Notes under the pieces: model-generated
What the model was told of the DNA's origin: nothing
The model's database searches: none
The model's input: the letters and a program-made list of their open reading frames with translations, nothing else
Position numbers and translations under genes: made by a program
Part shown: piece by piece, positions 55,583 to 63,311 of the stretch
Numbering within the stretch: the first letter of the stretch is position 1
How the letters are laid out: each line of letters opens with the position of its first letter
DNA from: Roseobacter cerasinus
GTDB lineage: Bacteria > Pseudomonadota > Alphaproteobacteria > Rhodobacterales > Rhodobacteraceae
Assembly: GCF_009811755.1 (NCBI RefSeq)
Contig: NZ_BLIV01000003.1
Span: 620,001 to 684,000 of the forward strand
Direction of reading: 5' to 3'
Length of the DNA stretch: 64,000 bases

Positions 55583-56622
55583 TGGCGAAATTTGACATCA
55601 ACACAATGTCAGAATCCTCTGTTCTGGACCTGGTCGAATTGAAACCAGAGATTCAAGTAGACCCAGAATACCAAAGGCCAGGAGGGGTATGGTCTCTCTA
55701 TAAGAAGCAGTTATTCATCGACTCGTTGATCAACCGGTACGACATCCCAAAATTCTATTTCCACTACTTGATTGGCCCAAATGCCATTGAAGGCAAGAGA
55801 TACGCGGTGATCGATGGTCGTCAGCGACTTGAGGCTATTTGGGATTTTGTGGAAGGAAAGTTTGCTTTGGGAGCAGACTTTTCTGCGCAAGACAACCCAG
55901 ATGTTGCCGCTGCAAACATGACATACAGCGAACTTTCGGATAAATACCCTCGCGTTCTGTCGAAGCTCCACACCCGAAGCCTTCCGGTTCAGGTGATCAT
56001 TGCCGACGAACTTGATTTCATTGAGGACATGTTCACGCGCCTAAATGAAGCCACCCCACTGAACGCCGCCGAGAAAAGAAATGCGTTTGGCGGCCCACTA
56101 CCGACCATCTTCCGAGACATAGCGGCGCTCCCGTTTTTTACCAACAAGGTCAAAGTCTCCGGCACCCGCTATCGCTACCACGATCTTGCCGCTAAGCTCT
56201 TGTATCTTGAGCATGTTGGGGAGTTTGTAGACACAAAAAAGGCCTCGCTGGACGCCTTTGTGAAAGACTCCAAGGCTGGAAAAGTGTCGGTAGCTCAAGC
56301 AACGGTCGGTCACGTTATTGCTGTGCTCACAAAGATGGCAGAAGTCTTTGCTGACAGCGATGTGCTGCTAAAAAGTTCAGGCATGGTGGTCGTCTATTAC
56401 CTGCTGTTCTCGAAGTTACTCTCCGAAAACGCATCAATCAATTTTGGCAGAGCGGAACTTTCTGGCTTCGAAGACATTCGAAGGGACAACCGAGCGAAAT
56501 TCGCTGCCGAGGAAGACGGTGTCGACTTCAAACTGATCGAGTTTGACGAGCTTGCGCAGTCGTCAAACGATGGCGCTGCCATTCAACGAAGATATGAGGT
56601 TTTGCGTGAGCACGTTACCTAG
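55582..56622 (+). CDS. DUF262 (ParB/GmrS-like) protein without HNH domain
   Basis: A 346-residue protein of the DUF262 family, related to the nucleotide-binding part of GmrSD, BrxU and SspE defence proteins. Family motifs are YQRPGGVWS at 30-38, the DGxQR signature DGRQR at 78-82 followed by LEAIWDF, and FTRLNEATPLNAAEKRNA at 151-168. No DUF1524 HNH nuclease is attached, unlike GmrSD, so a separate effector is expected; the FRG protein upstream is the obvious candidate. It is translationally coupled to it. Length is that of a stand-alone DUF262 domain with a helical tail. Confidence 0.92.
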   Translation: MAKFDINTMSESSVLDLVELKPEIQVDPEYQRPGGVWSLYKKQLFIDSLINRYDIPKFYFHYLIGPNAIEGKRYAVIDGRQRLEAIWDFVEGKFALGADFSAQDNPDVAAANMTYSELSDKYPRVLSKLHTRSLPVQVIIADELDFIEDMFTRLNEATPLNAAEKRNAFGGPLPTIFRDIAALPFFTNKVKVSGTRYRYHDLAAKLLYLEHVGEFVDTKKASLDAFVKDSKAGKVSVAQATVGHVIAVLTKMAEVFADSDVLLKSSGMVVVYYLLFSKLLSENASINFGRAELSGFEDIRRDNRAKFAAEEDGVDFKLIEFDELAQSSNDGAAIQRRYEVLREHVT

Positions 56623-56699
56623 TGTGTACAAACCCAAGATACACACTTGACAATCGCCAGCCGCACCCCCAACTTGTGTACACGATCAATGTACACAAG
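56621..56699. promoter_or_regulatory. Two palindromes at the restriction-gene promoter
   Basis: Site 1: AGTGTGTA (56621-56628) and TACACACT (56640-56647), 11-bp spacer. Site 2: CTTGTGTACA (56673-56682) and TGTACACAAG (56690-56699), 7-bp spacer, ending 8 bp before the ATG at 56708. Both share the GTGTA/TACAC half-site. They fill the whole 85-bp gap between the DUF262 stop and the nuclease start and look like operators for an autoregulating protein, probably the helix-turn-helix at the nuclease N-terminus. Confidence 0.75.
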
Positions 56700-56707
56700 G
56701 AACATCT

Positions 56708-57712
56708 ATGGAAAATACGCAACTTGCCTCCCTTACGGAGCTCGCCTCGATAGCAAATGTTTCTCGCCAAGCCGTCTGGAACTGGTCCAAACGCAAGGCC
56801 GACTTTCCCAAACCTGTGTCGGAAGGACCAAATGGTCCCACATACAAGGTCGAGGAATTCAAGACTTGGCTTGAGAACGATGGGAAAGCGATTGGTGGAG
56901 CATTAGTCGGAGCCAACTCAGTTGCAGAAGATCTCCTGGCGACTGATCCGAACAACGCGAGGTCCGCAATTGAAGCCCTAAGTGCTGTTAAGAAAAAGCG
57001 GCTGCGACAAGAACTGACCGCCAAAATGGAGCTCTTGCGGGAACTGGAAGCCGAATTGGATGCAGTCAAGCAACCAGAACACATTTTTGACCCATCAAAT
57101 CCAAACTACATGGGCCGGTTTACTGCTGCAGCCCTGCTAATCCAACCCCGTCACCCCCTTGCGGAAGTCGAAAAATTCTACGGTGCGGGTGTCTATGCGC
57201 TCTATTACAAGGGCGACTTCCCCGCATACGAAAAGATTTCAGGAAAGGAGACGCCTCTGTATACAGGCAAGGCCGACCCCAAGATTGCGCATGCGGAAAA
57301 CCCTACCGAGCAAGGTGAGTCATTGAGTCGACGGATCAATGAGCACCGCAAGAGCATAGAGTTGGTGTCGGGCGAAGGTGGCATAAGCCTAGATGATTTT
57401 GAAGTTCGGTACCTTGTGACCGCTAGCGGATTTCAGGTAACCGCCGAAAACTTCCTCATCAATTACTTTAAGCCAATTTGGAACAAAGAAACCAAAATCT
57501 GCTTTGGTATTGGCAAGCATGGTGATGATGCCAATACTCGCAAGAACAAAAAATCTCCTTGGGACACATTGCACCCGGGACGTAAATGGGCGCTTGCGAG
57601 TGAGGAGATGAAAACGCCTGCTGAAATAGCGGCCGATATTTCCGACCATCTAGATGCCTTCCCGCCTATTGATGAGGTCGACTTTAAATCCCTCCTTCTT
57701 GGAGGAACTTAG
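56708..57712 (+). CDS. Eco29kI-like GIY-YIG restriction endonuclease with N-terminal helix-turn-helix
   Basis: A 334-residue nuclease. Residues 5-56 form a helix-turn-helix (LTELASIANVSRQAVWNWSK). Residues 87-122 form a charged helix. Residues 155-300 are the Eco29kI-type GIY-YIG fold with Tyr163 in GVYALYY, Tyr185 and Lys188 in PLYTGKA, Arg209 and His213 in SRRINEH, Glu247 in TAENFL and Asn259 in KPIWN. All the known catalytic positions are present. Eco29kI itself cuts CCGCGG; the target here is unknown. The stop overlaps that of the convergent methyltransferase gene by four bases. Confidence 0.92.
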   Translation: MENTQLASLTELASIANVSRQAVWNWSKRKADFPKPVSEGPNGPTYKVEEFKTWLENDGKAIGGALVGANSVAEDLLATDPNNARSAIEALSAVKKKRLRQELTAKMELLRELEAELDAVKQPEHIFDPSNPNYMGRFTAAALLIQPRHPLAEVEKFYGAGVYALYYKGDFPAYEKISGKETPLYTGKADPKIAHAENPTEQGESLSRRINEHRKSIELVSGEGGISLDDFEVRYLVTASGFQVTAENFLINYFKPIWNKETKICFGIGKHGDDANTRKNKKSPWDTLHPGRKWALASEEMKTPAEIAADISDHLDAFPPIDEVDFKSLLLGGT

Positions 57713-58869
57713 CTATTGCCCAACTTGTCCCGTACACTTTCTGCAACAACTCTACCAAGTTCAACAGGCACAGCGTTTCCAAGCTGGCGCATGGTTTCAC
57801 TCCATGATCCGTGAAAAACCATCTGGTCTGGGAAGGTCTGGAGACGCGCTGACTCCCGGATTGTAAAGTATCTAACACTCCCATCAGGTCGTCTTAGCAT
57901 GTTCTCTCCACCGGGCACGCCGTGCACGCCTGCTTTTAATGTTTTTGCGGGCTCATCTAGAGGACTACCTGTGTGACCTGGGTAGCTTCTAGCACCTGGT
58001 TGAAAGTTATGATCCTTGAACTTTGTTGACCGCTTGGGCGACATTTTTGGGTCCGGCATATCCGAAATCGCATCTCGAACGGTCTTCCAGCCCGCGAAAT
58101 TTGGTCGCGCGTCTAGACGTGATGCTCGTCGAATTTGGCGCTCCTCCTCGGGGCGATCCTTCTTCGAAACCTTGTGCCGGTCCCAGTATTCTCCGGAACG
58201 CCATTTGTCCCAAAGCAATGCATCTTGGGAATGCGTCGTGTCAGGGAAGTGCCAATCGATTGAGGTATCTGATCGAAAACCAACGATGAAGACACGTTCA
58301 CGCTTTTGGGGAACCCCGTAATTTGCAGAGTTGAGAACACGTAGCGCTACACGATACTCTAATCCACGGTATCGACCCTTGGTTTCATATTCCTCTAACC
58401 GAGCCAAGTGATCCAACCAAGGCTCGCCGTGCTTTTCGACGAGTTCCGGATGCCTTAGCTGCAGGCGAATATACTCGAGGTAATTTGCAAAGGTTGTTCG
58501 GGTAAGCCCCTTCACGTTTTCGAAAACGAATGCACGAGGCTTCAGAGTTCTGATTGCTCGGATTGCTTGCGGGAACATATCTCTTGGATCGAGATGCGCT
58601 CGGTGTCTTCCTCCTAGTGAGAACGGCTGGCAAGGCGGTCCACCAGTTACCAAGTCGACGTCATTTTCAATGCTCTTGAAATCAAACTCTCGAACATCAA
58701 CCTCGTGGAGAGGCCAATCGGCAACCAAGTCCAAACCCAGATCTTTGTTTTGGCGAATGGTATCGCAAGCCCATCGGTCCCAGTCCATAACTGCAACTGG
58801 CGTGAAACCAGCTTGGCTCACTCCCAATCCTAGGCCACCCGCCCCGACGAATAGTTCAACTGATCTCAT
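57709..58869 (-). CDS. DNA (cytosine-5-)-methyltransferase
   Basis: A 386-residue C5 methyltransferase that protects the host from the neighbouring restriction enzyme. Motif I is ELFVGAGGLGLGVSQAGF, motif IV is GGPPCQPFS with catalytic Cys80, motif VI is FENVKG, motif VIII is YGVPQKRERVFIVG, and motifs IX-X are RESARLQTFP and QLGNAVPVELG. The ATG at 58869 (MRSVEL) with GGAAGAG upstream was preferred to a longer frame beginning at 59016. It is convergent with the nuclease gene, and the two stop codons overlap (57709-57712). Confidence 0.95.
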   Translation of the reverse strand: MRSVELFVGAGGLGLGVSQAGFTPVAVMDWDRWACDTIRQNKDLGLDLVADWPLHEVDVREFDFKSIENDVDLVTGGPPCQPFSLGGRHRAHLDPRDMFPQAIRAIRTLKPRAFVFENVKGLTRTTFANYLEYIRLQLRHPELVEKHGEPWLDHLARLEEYETKGRYRGLEYRVALRVLNSANYGVPQKRERVFIVGFRSDTSIDWHFPDTTHSQDALLWDKWRSGEYWDRHKVSKKDRPEEERQIRRASRLDARPNFAGWKTVRDAISDMPDPKMSPKRSTKFKDHNFQPGARSYPGHTGSPLDEPAKTLKAGVHGVPGGENMLRRPDGSVRYFTIRESARLQTFPDQMVFHGSWSETMRQLGNAVPVELGRVVAESVRDKLGNS

Positions 58870-59209
58870 ACCGCTCTTCCGATCATCTTCATCGTATAGC
58901 GTGAAGATTAATGCTTCCTGATTAGCTGCTTGCGGGTTCGAGGACCCTACCGCACAAGATATAGAACATGGGGTGCTGCTCGTACATGGTTTTGTGGTCT
59001 CCGATGGGCCGACCACAAAGCCGACTGCCGCCTAGCGCAGCATCGGGACGTCTACACCCTTCTTCCGCAGGACGGCCGCAACCGACGCTATAGAGCGGAC
59101 CGTGGTCTTGGCGTCTGGGAACTCGGCCATGGCCAGCTTTGACCTGTCCGACCCGGATCAGCTGGCGCGGGCATTCCACCACACCAACACGAAGCCGATG
59201 GAGGCTCAC
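58870..59209. other. Degraded sequence in the island, no nameable gene
   Basis: The left end must hold the methyltransferase promoter. The rest is GC-richer than the intact island genes and contains only short frames. One plus-strand frame from about 59100 (VVLASGNSAMASFDLSDPDQ) reads like the tail of a real protein but cannot be named. Confidence 0.45.
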
Positions 59210-59552
59210 GCAACGGTGAGGCAACCCGCTCCCCATTAATCGTTTCTTCGGCATAGTCGCCCGTTCTATTCTCAAAGGCTTGCCGTTCCGTTCGCCGGTT
59301 GCTCAGCATCACCGCCAATTCGTCAACCCAGGGATCATCGACCGTCTCGTCTGCCTGGCGTTCTGCCGCCATCGACCACAAAGGCTCCGGTAATACGTGC
59401 CCGATGCCCGACTTGAACAACGCATCAGCTTCGGCCCAGAGTTGGTCTCGATGCTCGGCAATCCAATCCAGATCAACTCTGGACCCAGGAGCCATTTCCA
59501 ACGGCCAGAAACGCCGAGCACCAGTTGGATCGCTCAGGTATGGCAGATGCAC
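59210..59552 (-). pseudogene. Fragment of a VapE-like (virulence-associated E) protein
   Basis: The minus strand encodes SDPTGARRFWPLEMAPGSRV followed by DLDWIAEHRDQLWAEADALF. This is typical of the end of the VapE/primase-helicase domain of phage-like islands (the RRFWP and RDQLWAEA motifs). The frame has no proper start and loses likeness downstream, so it is a remnant. It abuts an integrase remnant out of frame. Confidence 0.7.
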
Positions 59553-59641
59553 ATCAGCCCTTTCACTTCGGTGTCCCGATGGATGCCCGAGCCGAGTGGG
59601 AGGTCCCTGATACGGGCCTCGGTGAATTTGAGTATGGTCAT
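59534..59641 (-). pseudogene. N-terminal remnant of a tyrosine integrase
   Basis: A 35-residue frame starting at ATG 59641: MTILKFTEARIRDLPLGSGI then HRDTEVKGLM. It matches the arm-binding start of tRNA-island integrases (xFTxxxIxxLPxPxxGxxxxRDTExKGL). After KGLM the frame ends within ten bases, where the VapE-like frame begins. A deletion thus seems to have joined the two genes and destroyed the integrase. Confidence 0.65.
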
Positions 59642-59781
59642 GAAAAGCACAGTCCCGAGTACAGTGTTTGCGATTAATCCAGGTGGGCCTGGATGGTGTT
59701 ACCGGGATGATATTGCTATGTTTTCAAGGCACCGTACGCCCCGAATGAGCCAAAATGGACCATGATTTGCTCGCAATCTCA

Positions 59782-59828
59782 GACTGTTAATCAATTGGTC
59801 GTAGGTTCGATCCCTACCGCCGGAGCCA
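59782..59828 (+). repeat. Island attachment site, right copy
   Basis: An exact 47-bp copy of the tRNA-Asn 3' end (compare 54601-54647), without the 5' half of a tRNA. It marks the right border of the island. Downstream, GAGTACAGAGTAAG occurs at the same distance from the repeat as in the left copy, so the flank may itself be left from a related element. Confidence 0.92.
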
Positions 59829-59960
59829 TAAAAATCAAGCACTTAGGCTGATTTTCGTCGTGCCCCTCGGGGCCCGAGTACAGAGTAAGCACAGAAAACA
59901 CCGCGCAGATTGGAGTTGTCTGTTTCTGGTCCCTGTCTTCGTCCAGCCCTGCAGCCTAGC

Positions 59961-60230
59961 CTAGGTCGGGAAACGCGAACTTAGCAGTCTGGTCTTTTCT
60001 GTCACCCGTTGCCATATCGCCCGGGGAAGGGCCAACGGTCGCTGCGCAGGTGACCCCAGCAGTGCTTCAAGCTGCGGCCGAAACATGGGCGTGGCGATTT
60101 GTTGCCCCGTTTGCCACCAGAACGCGTGTTCGGTCAGGTTGAATACACGAAAAGAAACCCGTCTCGTCAGACCTTTGATGACTTCGACCGCTTTTTCCTT
60201 TCGTGGAGCACAGAACGCCTCCATGACCAA
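59961..60230 (-). CDS. Doubtful small ORF
   Basis: An 89-residue frame, MVMEAFCAPRKEKAVEVIKG at the start, with FRVFNLTEHAFWWQTGQQIA and a basic end. Amino-acid composition is plausible for a protein but no family is recognised. It lies just outside the right island repeat, in a 550-bp stretch with no other gene (59829-60382), and could be a remnant of a neighbouring element. Confidence 0.3.
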   Translation of the reverse strand: MVMEAFCAPRKEKAVEVIKGLTRRVSFRVFNLTEHAFWWQTGQQIATPMFRPQLEALLGSPAQRPLALPRAIWQRVTEKTRLLSSRFPT

Positions 60231-60382
60231 GCTGGCATATTTGAAGTTCCAGCCTCGCTGGCCTGACGCTATGCGAATATGCTAACTGGTCAAATGGAGG
60301 TCAAAACCTGAACGGAACCAATCTAAGATAGCAGGCTCTCCAAAGAGCAGGTCAGAGTCTTACCGCAAAAGGAGGTGAACAC

Positions 60383-60736
60383 ATGTCATATATAGACGGA
60401 TTTGTCGCGGCGGTGCCAAACGACAAAAAGCAGGAATTCCTCGATCATTCCCGGATCGCCGGTGCCGTATTCAAACGCTACGGAGCATTGAAGACTGTTG
60501 AGAACTGGGGGGATGATGTTCCAATGGGCGAGGTCACGTCCTTTCCGCAGGCCGTTCAATGCAAGGACACCGAAACCGTGGTCTTCTCCTGGGTTGTCTG
60601 GCCGTCCAAGGACGTGCGTGATGCCGGGTGGGCCAAAATCATGGAAGACCCCGAAATGTCCCCCGATGCAAACCCAATGCCCTTCGACGGCAAGCGCCTG
60701 ATTTTCGGTGGTTTCGAAACACTCCTTGAAACCTAA
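60383..60736 (+). CDS. DUF1428 family protein
   Basis: A 117-residue protein of the DUF1428 (YbaA-like) family with a ferredoxin-like alpha/beta-barrel fold. It begins MSYIDGFVAAVPNDKKQEFL and contains the family stretches VFKRYGALKTVENWGDDVP, VVFSWVVWPSKDVRDAGW and PFDGKRLIFGGFE. A near-perfect ribosome site, AAAAGGAGGTGA (60367-60378), stands four bases before the ATG, so translation should be strong. Its stop codon overlaps that of the convergent kinase gene. Function unknown. Confidence 0.92.
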   Translation: MSYIDGFVAAVPNDKKQEFLDHSRIAGAVFKRYGALKTVENWGDDVPMGEVTSFPQAVQCKDTETVVFSWVVWPSKDVRDAGWAKIMEDPEMSPDANPMPFDGKRLIFGGFETLLET

Positions 60737-62217
60737 AGAAGACGCGCGATGTCTTTTGTCTGCTCGTAGAGGCGGCGAAACAGATCATAACCCGTGCTAT
60801 AGGCCGGGTGAGACACGGCAGTGACCGTGGCCGCCGCTGGGTTCCACTGGGCGATATCCGCACGTTTCACCGCCTCAATCGCAATGGCTGCCAAAAAGGC
60901 GTCGCCATAACTTGCGCCAATGGTCTTTTGGCAAACCACCTGATCTATGCCCGTGATGTCCGAGGTCGCTTGCAGCCACAGCTGGTTTTTCGTCCCACCG
61001 CCCACAGCAAGCACGCGTTTGGGCGAGGACCCGAACTCTGCGAAAGTGTCGGTCACATGGCGGGTACCATAGGCGATGCCTTCGATCAGCGCGCGATACA
61101 TGTCGCCGCGTGTGTGGGTCAGGTTTAAACCAAACAAAGCGCCTTTGGCATGCACGTCATGCAAGGGCGTACGTTCCCCCGAGAAATAAGGCAGCTGCAA
61201 CAGACCATTGGCTCCGGGGGGTGAGGCCGCAGCCTCCTGAGCCAGCAGAGGGAAGGCCTCCGCCGTGTCCAGATCACGTGCGATCTGATCCCGGAACCAA
61301 TGGGTCAGCGTGCCTGAGGTGGCCAGCCCCGCCATCGACGCATGCTCTCCCTCAAAAAGCCAAGGGGCATACCAGATGCGCGGGTCGGTGACTCGCTTTG
61401 CCGTGCGCAGAATGATGAAGATGGTCGAGCCATACATCATCATCATATCGCCCGGGTGATCCACCCCGACAGAGAGCGCTTCGGCGGCGGCATCGATGGT
61501 CCCGGCGGTCACTGGCGTCCCGGGCGCCAGCCCGGTCGCCGCGGCCGCCGCCTCGGTCACCTGCCCAGCGATCTCACTCGACCACATCAAGCGCGGCAGC
61601 TTGTCCAACGGCAGAATGTCATCCGCCAGATCATCGACCCACCCCTGGATATGCACATCGTAGAGTGGCGCAAAACTTGAGGCGGTGTAGTGGTCAATGA
61701 CCACCTCCCCGGTCAACCGCTGCACTAAAAAGCTGGTCGATGTCATCACATGCGCGACCTGCGCATAAAGGTCTGGATGATGGCGCTTGAGCCAGAGGAT
61801 CTTGGGGCCCACCGACTGGGATGTCAGCGCATTGCCGCAGCGGGCAATCAGCACATCCTCACCAATCCGCTCGGTGAGCTCACGCACCTCCATCTCGGCC
61901 CGACCATCCACGCCGTATAGCACGCCATTCATCAAGGGCGCGCCATCAGCCGCAACCGGCAGCATGCAAGGACCAATGGCGCTGCACCCCACGGCCTTGA
62001 TCTCGCGCGCATCAATCCCGCTCTCCCGCAGCAGGGTCTGGCAGACAAAGACGAAATCCCCCCACCAGTCCTCCTGCGGGCGATGCTCAGCCCAGCCGGG
62101 TCGAGGCACCAGCATCTCGTGGCTGCGGGCGGCCTGCGCCACGACCTCGCCCGCGTGGTCCACCAAAACGCCCTTGGTTTCATAGGTGCCGATGTCGATG
62201 CCCAGTGTATATGCCAT
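60733..62217 (-). CDS. FGGY-family carbohydrate kinase
   Basis: A 494-residue sugar or polyol kinase of the xylulokinase-like group. The phosphate loop is GIDIGTYETKGVLVD at the start, with GWAEHRPQEDWWGDF, a catalytic-base region GTIDAAAEALSVGVDHPGD, YFSGERTPLHDVHAKGALFG and the adenosine-binding VLAVGGGTKNQLWLQATSDI. The usual DxGTxxxK reads DIGTYETK. It is the last gene of a leftward operon with an M42 peptidase and a BtpA/SgcQ protein; it overlaps the peptidase gene by one base. The substrate cannot be told. Confidence 0.93.
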   Translation of the reverse strand: MAYTLGIDIGTYETKGVLVDHAGEVVAQAARSHEMLVPRPGWAEHRPQEDWWGDFVFVCQTLLRESGIDAREIKAVGCSAIGPCMLPVAADGAPLMNGVLYGVDGRAEMEVRELTERIGEDVLIARCGNALTSQSVGPKILWLKRHHPDLYAQVAHVMTSTSFLVQRLTGEVVIDHYTASSFAPLYDVHIQGWVDDLADDILPLDKLPRLMWSSEIAGQVTEAAAAATGLAPGTPVTAGTIDAAAEALSVGVDHPGDMMMMYGSTIFIILRTAKRVTDPRIWYAPWLFEGEHASMAGLATSGTLTHWFRDQIARDLDTAEAFPLLAQEAAASPPGANGLLQLPYFSGERTPLHDVHAKGALFGLNLTHTRGDMYRALIEGIAYGTRHVTDTFAEFGSSPKRVLAVGGGTKNQLWLQATSDITGIDQVVCQKTIGASYGDAFLAAIAIEAVKRADIAQWNPAAATVTAVSHPAYSTGYDLFRRLYEQTKDIARLL

Positions 62218-63311
62218 CAGGTATAGTCGTCCCGGTTCAGTGAGTAGTCAGGGGTGAGGCGCGCCAACATCTCTTGCAGAAGAGTCGAAAGCTGCGCGAG
62301 ATCGCGCAGATCACAGACCTCGCGGGCCGAATGCGAATAGCGCATGGGAAAGCCCAGATCGAGGCTCGCCACTCCCTCACCCACCAGCTGCACATAGCTG
62401 AGATCGGTCAACACGCCGGTCTGCGCCGAGCGTTGCAGCGGCAGGCCTCGGGCGGCTGCACTGTCTTCGGCCAAGCGCACCAATGCGGGATGCGGGATCA
62501 CACCGTTCAGCGTGCCACGCCCGTGAAAGCTGTAAAGGCTCACGCCCGGCCCCTGCCCCAGCGCCATCTCGCCGCGCGTTGCCATATCGGGTGTGTCGCT
62601 GGCCAGCATCAGGTCAATCTGCAGCGCGATATCCGGCTGCAACCGCTGCGCCAGCGGCTGCGCGCCGCGCAGGCTGAACTCCTCCTGCACCGTGAAGCAC
62701 AAATGCACCGGAGGTCCATCCCTCCGCTGCAGGAGGTTGGCGGCGACATCAAGCAGCACGGCACAGCCCGCGCGATCATCGACGCTGGTGCCCATGATGC
62801 GGGTGTCGCCCAGCTGCACCGCGCGGGGCGAATAGACCACAGGCGTGCCAATGCGCAGGCCCGCAGCCTCCGCCGCGCCTTTCGTCGCAAAGCCTGCGTC
62901 GACAAAGACCTCGGCATAGGGCACCACAGTGTATTTCTCGGCAGACGTCGTGGCGTGATGGCTCTTGTTGGCGATCACGCCCGGCAGGTCCCTGCCCTCG
63001 CCAAGACAGATCAGCACCTCCTGTGCGGGCAGCGCGCGCTCTGGCACCCCGCCAAGACGTTCAAGGCGCAAAAGGCCATCCGCTTCGATCTTGCGCACAA
63101 CAAAACCCAGCTGATCCATATGGGTAAAGAGCATCACCGACGGCCCCTGCCCCTCGAAGCTCACCCAAAGGTTCCCGAGCACATCGCTTTGAGCCGCGCA
63201 GCCCATTGCCTCAAGACGGGCTGCAATGGCGCGCCGGACGCGATCCTCATGGCCCGAAAGACCCGGGATGCGCATCAGCGCCATCAGATCTTCCTCAATC
63301 TGATCTGTCAT
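62217..63311 (-). CDS. M42-family metallopeptidase (FrvX-like)
   Basis: A 364-residue di-metal aminopeptidase of the M42 family. Metal ligands fit: His/Asp in MLFTHMDQLGFVV, Asp in GTSVDDRAGCAVLLD, the catalytic Glu pair in FTVQEEFSLRGAQ, Asp in LMLASDTPDM and the last His in MRYSHSAREVCDL. FrvX-like members occur in sugar operons, where they may act on glycopeptide-like or amide substrates. Four-base overlap with the BtpA gene upstream, one-base overlap with the kinase downstream. Confidence 0.93.
   Translation of the reverse strand: MTDQIEEDLMALMRIPGLSGHEDRVRRAIAARLEAMGCAAQSDVLGNLWVSFEGQGPSVMLFTHMDQLGFVVRKIEADGLLRLERLGGVPERALPAQEVLICLGEGRDLPGVIANKSHHATTSAEKYTVVPYAEVFVDAGFATKGAAEAAGLRIGTPVVYSPRAVQLGDTRIMGTSVDDRAGCAVLLDVAANLLQRRDGPPVHLCFTVQEEFSLRGAQPLAQRLQPDIALQIDLMLASDTPDMATRGEMALGQGPGVSLYSFHGRGTLNGVIPHPALVRLAEDSAAARGLPLQRSAQTGVLTDLSYVQLVGEGVASLDLGFPMRYSHSAREVCDLRDLAQLSTLLQEMLARLTPDYSLNRDDYT

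Larger units (their letters stand above)
54648..59781. mobile_element. 5.1-kb genomic island in tRNA-Asn with FRG-DUF262 and Eco29kI-like genes
   Basis: A segment bounded by a tRNA-Asn gene and a repeat of its 3' end. It is less GC-rich and shows different codon use from the flanks. It carries four intact genes: an FRG-domain protein, a DUF262 protein, a GIY-YIG restriction enzyme and a cytosine methyltransferase. Remnants of an integrase and a VapE-like protein lie near the right end. No intact recombinase remains, so the island is probably fixed. Content suggests a defence cargo island. Confidence 0.85.

Noticed and set aside
58937-58960. tRNA-like T-arm fragment (GGGTTCGAGGACCC)
   Set aside because: The flanking bases do not form a proper 5-bp T stem or acceptor stem, so it is not a tRNA or a clear attachment site.
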